From Microbacterium sp. Bi121 (GTDB lineage: Bacteria > Actinomycetota > Actinomycetes > Actinomycetales > Microbacteriaceae): 64,000 nucleotides of DNA. A program made the position numbers and the translations under genes. Under the pieces are notes generated by a model. The model was not told the DNA's origin. It did no database searches and saw only the letters and a program-made list of their open reading frames with translations. How positions within the stretch are numbered: position 1 is the stretch's first letter; each line of letters begins with the position of its first letter. The DNA is taken from positions 512,309 through 576,308 of the forward strand of contig NZ_CAKKLJ010000001.1 of NCBI RefSeq assembly GCF_918698005.1, in the 5' to 3' direction. Positions 17,107 through 25,157 of the stretch are shown here, piece by piece.

Positions 17107-17159
17107 GTTCTCCTGGGGTGTCGGGGTGTGGCGGATTCGGAGCGGGTTTCAGCACAGCC

Positions 17160-17939
17160 TCAGCGGACGAGGTAGCCGCCGTCGACGACGAGGGTGTGGC
17201 CGTTGACGTAGTTGGACGCGGGGCTGGATAGGAAGACGACGGCGCCCATGAGGTCGGCCGGATCGCCCCATCGACCGGCGGGCACATGATCGATGATGCG
17301 TGCGTTCGCCGCCTCGTCGGCACGGGTGCTCGTCGTCAGCGGAGTGGCGAAGTACCCGGGCGCGATGGCATTGACCTGGATGCCGAAGGGCCCGAGTTCG
17401 TCGGCGTAGGCCTTCGTGAACCCGACGACGCCGGCCTTGCTCGCCGCGTATGCCGGCGACTGCCGCCCGCCCAGGAACGAGAAGAGGGATGCGATGTTGA
17501 CGATCTTGCCGGAGCCCTGCTCCATGAAGGTGCGGGCCGCGGCCTCGGCGAACTCGAACGTCGCGGTGAGGTTGACCTGGATCATCGGGTCCCACTTGTC
17601 CCGTCCGAACTCGCGTACATCGTCGCTGAGCAGGTTGATGCCGGCGGAGTTCACGAGGATGTCGAGGCCGCCGAGTGCCTGCCCGCACTGATCGACCATG
17701 CGCTGCGGCGCACCGCGCTCCGTGACGTCGACCTGCGCGAACTCGTAACGGCGGCCCGTCTCCTCGACCAGTCGACGGGTGGTGCCGTCGTCGTCGGCGA
17801 GCGACGGCACGAACACATCGGCTCCTGCCTTCGCCAGCGCGAGCGAGAACGCCCTGCCGAGACCGCCGTTGCCGCCGGTGACCATGGCGCGCTTGCCCTC
17901 GAGAGAGAACAGCGCCGTGCTGAAGTCCGTGATCTCCAT
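17160..17939 (-). CDS. SDR family oxidoreductase
   Basis: A 259-residue NAD(P)-dependent dehydrogenase, started at ATG 17939 (MEITDFSTALF), which directly follows the ALDH stop. Motifs: AMVTGGNGGLGRAF (cofactor), NSAG, SLFSFLGGRQSPAYAASKAG (catalytic Ser, Tyr, Lys), and the C-terminal SSPASNYVNGHTLVVDGGYLVR. The closest style is gluconate 5-dehydrogenase / 2-deoxygluconate dehydrogenase SDRs, which oxidise or reduce a secondary hydroxyl of a sugar acid. Part of the IclR-controlled operon. Confidence 0.9.
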   Translation of the reverse strand: MEITDFSTALFSLEGKRAMVTGGNGGLGRAFSLALAKAGADVFVPSLADDDGTTRRLVEETGRRYEFAQVDVTERGAPQRMVDQCGQALGGLDILVNSAGINLLSDDVREFGRDKWDPMIQVNLTATFEFAEAAARTFMEQGSGKIVNIASLFSFLGGRQSPAYAASKAGVVGFTKAYADELGPFGIQVNAIAPGYFATPLTTSTRADEAANARIIDHVPAGRWGDPADLMGAVVFLSSPASNYVNGHTLVVDGGYLVR

Positions 17940-17940
17940 T

Positions 17941-19431
17941 TCACGCCTTCCGTGATGCGAACGGGTCGGCGATGCCGACATAGGTGGTCTCGAGATACTC
18001 GTGGATGCCCTCGAATCCGCCCTCGCGGCCGACGCCGGACTGCTTCACGCCGCCGAACGGTGCGGCGGGGTTCGACACCACGCCGGCGTTGAGTCCGAAC
18101 ATGCCCGTCTCGAGCTCTTCGGCCAGACGCAGTCCGCGATCGAGGTCACGGGTGTAAGCGAAGCACACCAGACCGAACTCCGTGGCGTTGGCCAGACGGA
18201 TCGCCTGCTCCTCGGTGGAGAAGGTGATGATCGGTGCGACGGGGCCGAAGATCTCCTCGCCGAGGATCGCTGCGTCATCCGGCACTTCGACGAGCACGGT
18301 CGGCTCGTAGAAGTAGCCGGGGCCAGGGATCGCGTTTCCGCCGACGGCGACGCGAGCGCCGCCCGCGACGGCATCCTTCACGAGCTCCGCGACCTTGTCG
18401 CGTGTGGCCGCGTCGACGAGCGGACCCATGGTCGAGTCCGGCTCGGTGCCCCGCGCCGGCACGAACGCGGCGATGCGGGCGGTGAACTTCTCGGTGAACT
18501 CGTCCGCGACCGACTCGTGCACGATGAAACGATTCGCGGCGACGCAGGCCTCGCCGCCGTTGCGCATCTTCGCCGCAACGGCGCCCTCGACCGCCGCGTC
18601 GATGTCGGCGTCTTCGAACACGAGAAACGGCGCGTTGCCGCCGAGCTCCATCGAGACGCGCAGCACCTGCTCGGCCGAGTCGGCGATGAGGCGTCGGCCG
18701 ACTTCGGTCGATCCGGTGAACGACAGCTTGCGCAGGCGCTGATCCTTGATCAGCGGCCCCGTGACGGCGCCGGCCCGGCTGGTGGGAATGATGTTGAGCA
18801 CGCCCTTCGGAAGGCCGGCCTCCTCCAGGGCCTGCGTCAGCAGCAGAGCGGTCAGCGGCGTCAGTGCCGCAGGCTTGAGCACCATCGTGCACCCGGCGGC
18901 GATCGCCGGCGCGATCTTGCGGGTGGCCATCGCCAACGGGAAGTTCCACGGGGTGATGAACAGGCAGGGCCCAACGGGCCGCTGCACCACGACGAGACGA
19001 TTGCGTCCGTCCGGAGCTGTGGCGTACCGACCGGAGATGCGCGGAGCTTCTTCGCTGAACCAGCGCAGGAACTCAGCGCCGTAGGCGACCTCCGCGCGCG
19101 CTTCGGCGAGCGGCTTGCCCATCTCGAGCGTCATCGCGAGGGCGAAGTCCTCGGCGCGCTCGGTCACGAGCTCGAACGCACGGCGGAGTATCTCGGCACG
19201 CTCGCGCGGGGCGGTGCGGCCCCACGCCTTCTGGGCGGCGTGCGCGGCGGCGAGCGCGGCATCCCCGTCTTCGACCGTCGCGTCGGCGACCTGCGCGAGC
19301 ACCTCACCCGTCGACGGATCGTGCACGTCGAAGCGCAGGCCGCTCGAGGCGGGACGCCATTCGCCGTCGACGTACAGGTCGACGGGCACCCGCTCGAGCA
19401 GGGCGGTCTCGTCGGAAGCGGTCACGGTCAT
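17941..19431 (-). CDS. aldehyde dehydrogenase, succinate-semialdehyde dehydrogenase-like
   Basis: A 496-residue ALDH. Key segments: FITPWNFPLAMATRKIAPAIAAGCTMVLKPA, LSFTGSTEVGRRL, MELGGNAPFLVFEDADIDAA (Glu base), NGGEACVAANRFIVH (catalytic Cys) and EEIFGPVAPI. The pattern is that of GabD-type NAD(P) semialdehyde dehydrogenases. It oxidises an aldehyde or semialdehyde intermediate to the acid. The start overlaps the upstream dehydrogenase gene by 4 bp. Confidence 0.93.
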   Translation of the reverse strand: MTVTASDETALLERVPVDLYVDGEWRPASSGLRFDVHDPSTGEVLAQVADATVEDGDAALAAAHAAQKAWGRTAPRERAEILRRAFELVTERAEDFALAMTLEMGKPLAEARAEVAYGAEFLRWFSEEAPRISGRYATAPDGRNRLVVVQRPVGPCLFITPWNFPLAMATRKIAPAIAAGCTMVLKPAALTPLTALLLTQALEEAGLPKGVLNIIPTSRAGAVTGPLIKDQRLRKLSFTGSTEVGRRLIADSAEQVLRVSMELGGNAPFLVFEDADIDAAVEGAVAAKMRNGGEACVAANRFIVHESVADEFTEKFTARIAAFVPARGTEPDSTMGPLVDAATRDKVAELVKDAVAGGARVAVGGNAIPGPGYFYEPTVLVEVPDDAAILGEEIFGPVAPIITFSTEEQAIRLANATEFGLVCFAYTRDLDRGLRLAEELETGMFGLNAGVVSNPAAPFGGVKQSGVGREGGFEGIHEYLETTYVGIADPFASRKA

Positions 19432-20360
19432 CGTGCGAACTCCTCAGTCGGCGTGCGACGCAGTGGGGCGCCGACGAGGTCTTCGTACAGCTTGAAGGGT
19501 GTCATCTCGCCGGCGCGGTCTCCGAACAGCGCCTTCGCACGACGGAACTGCTGTTCGACGAGCGCGGAGAGCTCGACGGGGATGCCGACCGATCGAGCGA
19601 GATCCACCGAGAGGCCGAGGTCCTTGCAGGCCAGCACCAGAGCGAAGCCTTCGTCGTAGTCTCCACCGTCGAGGATCGATAGCACGTCGTTCTCGAGGAA
19701 GTTGCTGTTCGCCGGGCTGGCGATCAGCGAACGCCGCAGCACTTCGAGATCGACGCCGGCCTTGACACCGACAGACAGTACCTCAGCAGTCGCGATGAGG
19801 TGATTGAACCAGAGCTGGTTGATCATGAGCTTCACCGCGTAGCCCGCACCGTGTCCGCCGACGTGCAGTACCCGATCGGCGTCGCCCATGGCGTGGAACA
19901 CGGGAAGCAGCCGATCGACATCTGCCGCGTTGCCGCCGATGAAGATCTGCAGCGTGCCGTTCGAAGCGCCGACGGACATGCCGCTGACCGGCGCGTCGAG
20001 GATGCGCAGTCCACGGTCGGCGTAATCCGTGCGCACCGCGTCTGCGACTTCGGGCACCGATGTGGACATGTCGATCCACGTGCCGCCATCGGCGATTCCG
20101 GCGAGGATGCCGTCGGCACCGTGCAGTGCGTCACCGACGTGCCGTGGCGTGGGGAGCATCGTGATCACCAGGTCGCTGTTCGCCGCGACCGCGGCCGCGG
20201 AGTCCGCCCAACGGGCGCCACCGGCGACGAGCTCGGCTGCGGCTTCTCGGCGCAGGTCGGTGACGACGAGCGGGAAACCGGCCGCCTGGAGGTTGCGGGT
20301 CATCCCGCTGCCCATGTTGCCCAGGCCGACGAAGCCGACGGTGGGGAGGGAGTCAGTCAT
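19428..20360 (-). CDS. NAD(P)-dependent oxidoreductase, 3-hydroxyisobutyrate dehydrogenase family
   Basis: A 310-residue beta-hydroxyacid dehydrogenase. GFVGLGNMGSGMTRNL is the dinucleotide loop, DAPVSGMSVGASNGTLQIFIGG the substrate loop, and KLMINQLWFNHLIATAEVLSVG contains the catalytic Lys and Asn. Relatives act on 3-hydroxyisobutyrate, tartronate semialdehyde, gamma-hydroxybutyrate or sulfolactaldehyde. Combined with the semialdehyde dehydrogenase (4-bp overlap), it suggests alcohol to aldehyde to acid conversion in the pathway. Confidence 0.92.
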   Translation of the reverse strand: MTDSLPTVGFVGLGNMGSGMTRNLQAAGFPLVVTDLRREAAAELVAGGARWADSAAAVAANSDLVITMLPTPRHVGDALHGADGILAGIADGGTWIDMSTSVPEVADAVRTDYADRGLRILDAPVSGMSVGASNGTLQIFIGGNAADVDRLLPVFHAMGDADRVLHVGGHGAGYAVKLMINQLWFNHLIATAEVLSVGVKAGVDLEVLRRSLIASPANSNFLENDVLSILDGGDYDEGFALVLACKDLGLSVDLARSVGIPVELSALVEQQFRRAKALFGDRAGEMTPFKLYEDLVGAPLRRTPTEEFAR

Positions 20361-20379
20361 CAGGATCCGTTCTCGTCGA

Positions 20380-20889
20380 TCAGTCAGTAGGGGCCGTGTA
20401 GAAGGGGTTGCGCGGTTCGTTGCGGGCGGCCAGCACGTCGTCCAGCGCGGGCAGCTGCTCGACGCCGTTGCGCAGGGCGGTGCGGGTGGCCTCTCGGTTG
20501 TTGCGGTACACGGCGTCAGCGTCGTCGGCGCCGGGGTTCACCCAGACTGCCGCGATGATCACGTCGGAGTCCGCCTCTTCGGGGCTGATGACGCCGTCGG
20601 CGACGGCGTCGGCGACTCCCGCGGCGACGCCTGCCTGCGCCGGACCCCAGATCAACAGGCCGTGCTCGTCGGACTCGGGAGCAGCCTTCGTGATGAACAG
20701 CGTGAGCGGCTTCACGGGGAGCGAGGGCTGCAGGACGGCGACGAACGGGACATGGCCCGCGCTCGGCGTGCCGAGTGCTGTGGCCCAGGCGATGCCGGCT
20801 GGGCCGGAGCGCGGCCCGGCGACGGTGTTGATGTGGGCGGCGTTGACGCCTTCTCCCACGAAGCTCTCGCCGATGCGTGGATCGGTCAT
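20380..20889 (-). CDS. formaldehyde-activating enzyme (Fae) family protein
   Basis: A 169-residue Fae-family protein, started at ATG 20889 (MTDPRIGESF) behind a GAGAGGGGA box. The Fae signature is clear: IGESFVGEGVNAAHINTVAGPR with the active-site His19, then LPVKPLTLFITKA, GPAQAGVAAGVADAVADGVI and the C-terminal YRNNREATRTALRNGVEQLP. In methylotrophs Fae condenses formaldehyde with tetrahydromethanopterin, a cofactor Microbacteriaceae are not known to make. The protein may therefore trap formaldehyde or perform related chemistry. It is the first gene of the operon opposite the IclR regulator. Confidence 0.86.
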   Translation of the reverse strand: MTDPRIGESFVGEGVNAAHINTVAGPRSGPAGIAWATALGTPSAGHVPFVAVLQPSLPVKPLTLFITKAAPESDEHGLLIWGPAQAGVAAGVADAVADGVISPEEADSDVIIAAVWVNPGADDADAVYRNNREATRTALRNGVEQLPALDDVLAARNEPRNPFYTAPTD

Positions 20890-20996
20890 CGGAGTCCCCT
20901 CTCTCTGCATTGAGTCTGTGTGTCACCACGATAGGAACAACAGATGCCGATACGCCACTTGCAGATGCGCACATGGCAACTGTGTAGGGTGGGCGC

Positions 20997-21869
20997 ATGG
21001 AGAACGCAGAGAAGCTTCCACGACGGAACACGTCAGGCCTGGCCCGCGACATCGAGATCCTCGAGGCGCTCGGCAGCCCGGAAGCCGCGCCGGGTGGGCT
21101 CGGCGTCGTACGCGTCGCACAACTCACCGGACGCGACAAAGCTGTCGTGTCACGGTCGCTCGCGACCCTGTCGGAGGCCGGACTCGCAGAGCGCGACGAG
21201 AGCACCCTCGCCTACCGACTCGGATCGCGGCTGTACTCGATGGCAGCCCTGACGCTCGAGAGCCGGCTCGCGGCGAAGTCGCGTCCGATCCTGCGACGCA
21301 TGGCCCAGCAGGCGCGCGAGACAACGCACCTGTGCGTTCTGCGCGGCGGGAACGTGCTCACGATCTCGAGCGAGATGAGCCCGCACGAGTTCCGCACCAC
21401 CGGATGGGAAGGGGTGACGACAGCCGCGTGGCGCACACCATCCGGACGAGTCCTGCTGAGCGACTGGGACGATGAGTCGCTGGTGCGCTGGTACGACGTG
21501 CACGGGCGCGATCAGGTCATCGTCGGCCCGGTGCCGTCGCACTCCGTCGGGTTCGCCGTGCTCCCGGCACCGCCCGAGGACAAAGCGCTGGTCTACGACC
21601 TTCCGTCGCTGCGCGCGGAGCTCGCCCGCATCGGCACTCGCGGCTACGCACTGCTCGACGAGGAGCTCGAACTCGGCGTCGTCGGCGCATCGGCACCCGT
21701 CCGCGACTACAGCGGCCGCATCATCGCGGCCCTGAACATCAGTGCTCCCAAGATCCGCATCAGTGATCGATTGGAAAGCCTCGCGCGCTACGTCAGTGCC
21801 GCAGCGGTCGAGTTGTCTGCACAGCTGGGGTTCGACCCCGATGCAGCGGTCGCAGAGAAGCCGGCCTGA
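20997..21869 (+). CDS. IclR family transcriptional regulator
   Basis: A 290-residue regulator. The winged HTH covers about residues 12-75 (LARDIEILEALGS ... RVAQLTGRDKAVVSRSLATLSEAGLAERDE). The effector domain has HLCVLRGGNVLTI, AAWRTPSGRVLLS and the late segment GYALLDEELELGVVGASAPVRDYSGRIIAALNISAP. A TAGGGT box close to the ATG suggests a leaderless or nearly leaderless transcript. It is divergent from the Fae-led operon, with 107 bp between starts, so it most likely controls that operon in response to a carboxylate intermediate. Confidence 0.92.
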   Translation: MENAEKLPRRNTSGLARDIEILEALGSPEAAPGGLGVVRVAQLTGRDKAVVSRSLATLSEAGLAERDESTLAYRLGSRLYSMAALTLESRLAAKSRPILRRMAQQARETTHLCVLRGGNVLTISSEMSPHEFRTTGWEGVTTAAWRTPSGRVLLSDWDDESLVRWYDVHGRDQVIVGPVPSHSVGFAVLPAPPEDKALVYDLPSLRAELARIGTRGYALLDEELELGVVGASAPVRDYSGRIIAALNISAPKIRISDRLESLARYVSAAAVELSAQLGFDPDAAVAEKPA

Positions 21870-21941
21870 GTCGTCGGCTCGGGCATCACTCGGAGGCGTC
21901 TGCATCCACCGAACGTCCGACCCCGGTGCAATGATCGCTTC

Positions 21942-23465
21942 ATGAGGCTCTCCGAGCTCGTCGACACCACCCGCGAGGTCGCGGCCACCTCGTCGCGCCT
22001 GGCGAAGATCGATGCGCTGGCTCGATTGCTTCGGGATGCTGCGCCCGACGAGCTCCCGGTGATCGTCGGGTTGCTGCTCGCATCCCCTCGGCAGGGGCGG
22101 CTCGGGGTCGGATGGCGCGGCATTGCGGCACTGGAGATCACACACTCGACCGAGACGACGCTCACGATCAGCGATGTCGACCGGGCGCTGGACGAGCTCG
22201 CTCACGCATCCGGCTCCGGCTCGGCCGCCCGGCGCACGGGCGCCCTCTCGGCACTCGCAAGCGCAGCCACAGCGGATGAGTGGGACTTCCTCGCCCGCGC
22301 CATGCTCGGCGAGCTCCGCACCGGCGCCCTCGGCGGTGTGCTGCTCGACGCGATCGCGAAGGCATCCGACCGTGCGCCGGCGACCGTCCGCCGGGCCGCG
22401 ATGCTCTCCGGCGACCTGGGCGAGACCGCGCTCCTCGCCCTCACCGGAAGCGCGGCCGAGCTGGAGGAGGTCGGATTGCAGGTGGGCCGCCCGGTCCTCC
22501 CCATGCTCGCGGCCACCGCTGCGACACCGACGGCCGCGCTCGAGCTCACCGGCGAAGCATCCGTCGAATACAAGCTCGACGGCGCCCGTATCCAGGTGCA
22601 CCGGCACGGCGACGAGGTCGGCGTCTACACCCGCAGCCTCGCCGACATCACCCACCGCGTGCCCGAGATCGTCGACATCGTGCGAGCCCTGCCCGCCCAC
22701 GACCTCATCCTCGACGGCGAGACGCTCGCGCTCGACGAGGACGGCGGGCCGCGTCCGTTCCAAGAGACGATGTCGCGCTTCGGCGCCGACGTCGCGCGCA
22801 CCATCGCCCTGCGCCCGTGGTTCTTCGACGCGCTGCACGTCGACGGTCGCGATCTGCTCGATGAGCCCCTGTCCACTCGCCTTGAGGAGCTCGACCGCGT
22901 CGCGGGCGAATGGCGGATGCCGGGCATCGTCACCGCCATTCCGTCCGCGGCGGAAGACCTCTCCCGCGAAGCACTCGCCGCCGGCCACGAGGGCGTGCTG
23001 GTCAAGGCCATCGGTTCGCCGTACTCCGCCGGGCGCCGCGGCAAGTCGTGGGTGAAGGTGAAACCCGTGCTCACGTACGACCTCGTGGTGCTCGCCGCCG
23101 AGTGGGGATCGGGGCGGAGGCGCGGCAAGCTCTCGAACCTGCACCTCGGCGCGCTCGACCCTGACGGCGAGTTCGGCGAAGCGGGCGGGTTCGTCATGGT
23201 CGGCAAGACCTTCAAGGGACTCACCGACGCCCTGCTGGACTGGCAGACCTCGACCTTCCCGTCGTACGAGACGTCGCGGTCCGCGCACGCGGTGCTCCTG
23301 CGCCCCGAGCTCGTCGTCGAGATCGCGATCGACGGCGTGCAGCGCTCGCCCCGCTATCCGGGCGGCATCGCCCTGCGCTTCGCCCGGGTCAAGGGCTATC
23401 GGCCGGACAAGACGGCGGCCGAGGCGGACGCGATCCAGACGCTGCGGGGGTTGCTGCGGGAGTGA
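21942..23465 (+). CDS. ligB: ATP-dependent DNA ligase, mycobacterial LigB type
   Basis: A 507-residue ATP-dependent ligase, the same length as Mycobacterium tuberculosis LigB. The N-terminal helical DNA-binding domain occupies 1-200. Motif I is EYKLDGARIQVH (nucleotidylated Lys about 209), followed by TRSLADITHRVPEIV, DGETLALDEDG (motif III/IIIa region), HEGVLVKAIGSPYSAGRRGKSWVKVKP (motifs IV-V) and an OB-fold end with LRFARVKGYR (motif VI). It seals nicks in repair alongside the essential NAD+-dependent LigA. Monocistronic. Confidence 0.93.
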   Translation: MRLSELVDTTREVAATSSRLAKIDALARLLRDAAPDELPVIVGLLLASPRQGRLGVGWRGIAALEITHSTETTLTISDVDRALDELAHASGSGSAARRTGALSALASAATADEWDFLARAMLGELRTGALGGVLLDAIAKASDRAPATVRRAAMLSGDLGETALLALTGSAAELEEVGLQVGRPVLPMLAATAATPTAALELTGEASVEYKLDGARIQVHRHGDEVGVYTRSLADITHRVPEIVDIVRALPAHDLILDGETLALDEDGGPRPFQETMSRFGADVARTIALRPWFFDALHVDGRDLLDEPLSTRLEELDRVAGEWRMPGIVTAIPSAAEDLSREALAAGHEGVLVKAIGSPYSAGRRGKSWVKVKPVLTYDLVVLAAEWGSGRRRGKLSNLHLGALDPDGEFGEAGGFVMVGKTFKGLTDALLDWQTSTFPSYETSRSAHAVLLRPELVVEIAIDGVQRSPRYPGGIALRFARVKGYRPDKTAAEADAIQTLRGLLRE

Positions 23466-23578
23466 GGTGATGCGTGCGTCCCTAACGCGACCCCGCCGAC
23501 CTTGCAACCCCCTTCTCCTGTGCCTCTGGGCGGATGCACTGTCGTACGCACCAGCACCCGGACAGAAAGGCCACCGCC

Positions 23579-24061
23579 ATGAGCGACACCACCGATGACC
23601 GAACCAAGGTCGCAGAGCTCGTCAAGAAGTTCCGCTTCGCGATGTTCGTCACGAACCACGACGGCACGCTCGTCGCCCACCCGCTGACCGTTCAGGAGGC
23701 TGAGTTCGACGGCGATCTGTGGTTCCTCGTCTCGAAGACCTCATCGCCCGTTCACGACCTCGCCGCGGACTCCCGCGCCAACGTTGCACTGAGTTCGAAC
23801 GACGCATGGGTCTCGCTCTCCGGCACGGCACGGCTCGTCGAAGACCGCGACAAGATCGCAGAACTGTGGAACCCGATGGTCGATGCCTGGTTCCCGGAGG
23901 GGCCAGACGACCTCGACGTCGGCGTCCTGAAGTTCAGCGCAGACTCGGCCGAGTACTGGGACAGCCCCGGTGGAAAGATCGCGACAGCGTTCAGCTTCGT
24001 CAAGTCGAAGGTCACCGGCGAACGCTATGAGGGCGGGGAAAGCGGCAAAGTCGACCTCTGA
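23579..24061 (+). CDS. pyridoxamine 5'-phosphate oxidase family / general stress protein
   Basis: A 160-residue split-barrel flavin-binding protein, started at ATG 23579 with AGAAAGG upstream. KFRFAMFVTNHDGTLVAHPLTVQEAEFDGDLWFLVSKTSSPVHDLAADSRANVALS is the FMN-binding half and WVSLSGTARLVEDRDKIAELWNPMVDAWFPEG the typical 'general stress protein 26' half. Members bind FMN/FAD or F420 and are stress-induced; the exact reaction is unknown. Free-standing gene. Confidence 0.88.
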   Translation: MSDTTDDRTKVAELVKKFRFAMFVTNHDGTLVAHPLTVQEAEFDGDLWFLVSKTSSPVHDLAADSRANVALSSNDAWVSLSGTARLVEDRDKIAELWNPMVDAWFPEGPDDLDVGVLKFSADSAEYWDSPGGKIATAFSFVKSKVTGERYEGGESGKVDL

Positions 24062-24071
24062 GTTCGACTGT

Positions 24072-25001
24072 TCAGACCTCCCGTTGCGGTGACACGGACG
24101 TCCTCCCGGGCGTCCGTGTCACCAGCATCCGTACGACGACACCGATCACGCCGATCACGAGCGCGACCACGGCCGGTTGCCACAGCACGGCGACGGCCTG
24201 CGGGAACACCTGCGTGCCGGCCTCGGCCATCATTCCGAGGTCGCCGTCGAACACCCGCGACCCGAGCGCGTACATGATCGCCGTGAACAGCGCCGGCACG
24301 ATCCAGACCGACAGCAGCCCGACGACCCACACGCCCAGCCGGCCGATCGGGCGCACGCCGCACCACGCGAGCGTCACGCCGACGATGACCGCGGGGAGCC
24401 AGCGCAGCACGTCCGCGATGAACTGCGGATACCCCATGTACGTCGTGAACGCCGTGATCGCAGTGCCGATCCAGTTCGCGAACGGCACCGCCGCCAGCAC
24501 GATCCCCAGCGCGACCGGACCCACCGAGCGCCGCGAGGTCAGCCACAGCCCGAGCTGTGCGAGCAGGATGCCGGCGACGACTCCGCCCAGCATCCCGCCG
24601 AAGTACAGCACCTCGCGGGCGCCCGCGGTGCCGTCCCACAGGCCGAGGCCCGCGCCGAGAACTGCGAACGCCTGGAGCGTGACGATCAGGTGCACGAGCA
24701 GCACTCCGAGCGCGGCGGGGCCGGGGCGGAGCATCCATCGCCGCCCCGCGAAACGCACCACGAGGCCCGCGACGACGCCGCCGAGCAGCAGCATGACCCA
24801 GATGTTGATCGCGTAGTACTGACTGAGCGGCAGAAGCGAGAACGGCATGTCGTCGGGCAGGGTCTGCTCGTGCCACAGGTTCTGCAGCGGCAGGATGCCA
24901 CCGCCCACCCACGATGGGAACAGCATCACGGCGGCGGCCCCAGCCCCGATCAGCAGGGACGGCCAGAATCGTCCGCGGACGGGTGGAGTCTCGGATTCCA
25001 T
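24072..25001 (-). CDS. polytopic membrane protein of unknown function
   Basis: A 309-residue protein from ATG 25001 (MESETPPVRG), with about eight hydrophobic segments. Examples are PSLLIGAGAAAVMLFPSWVGGG, IWVMLLLGGVVAGLVV, LGVLLVHLIVTLQAFAVLGAGL and VAVLWQPAVVALVIGVIGVVV. It has short basic loops (RFAGRRW, TSRRSVG) on the likely cytoplasmic side. No catalytic motif is recognised. Convergent with the preceding gene, 10 bp apart, and divergent from the HNH/DUF222 gene. Confidence 0.78.
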   Translation of the reverse strand: MESETPPVRGRFWPSLLIGAGAAAVMLFPSWVGGGILPLQNLWHEQTLPDDMPFSLLPLSQYYAINIWVMLLLGGVVAGLVVRFAGRRWMLRPGPAALGVLLVHLIVTLQAFAVLGAGLGLWDGTAGAREVLYFGGMLGGVVAGILLAQLGLWLTSRRSVGPVALGIVLAAVPFANWIGTAITAFTTYMGYPQFIADVLRWLPAVIVGVTLAWCGVRPIGRLGVWVVGLLSVWIVPALFTAIMYALGSRVFDGDLGMMAEAGTQVFPQAVAVLWQPAVVALVIGVIGVVVRMLVTRTPGRTSVSPQREV

Positions 25002-25157
25002 TCGGCCAGCGTGCCAGATGACGGGCGGATGCCGGTGCACGCCGCGCTCGCGTCACTCGCTCTCGCGTCAGCCGCGCAATCGGGCCCGATGATCGTCGGC
25101 GCGACCGCGAACCCCACACAAATGCTAAATGTCGGTGGCCCTCACGATACTGGAATC

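Noticed and set aside
20965..20985. IclR operator in the Fae/IclR divergent region
   Set aside because: Only weak arms (ACTTGC/GCAACT) could be found, not enough to call a site.
21150..23507. 785-codon minus-strand frame across the IclR and ligase genes
   Set aside because: Antisense to two well-supported genes, Arg/Val/Ala biased, no motif.
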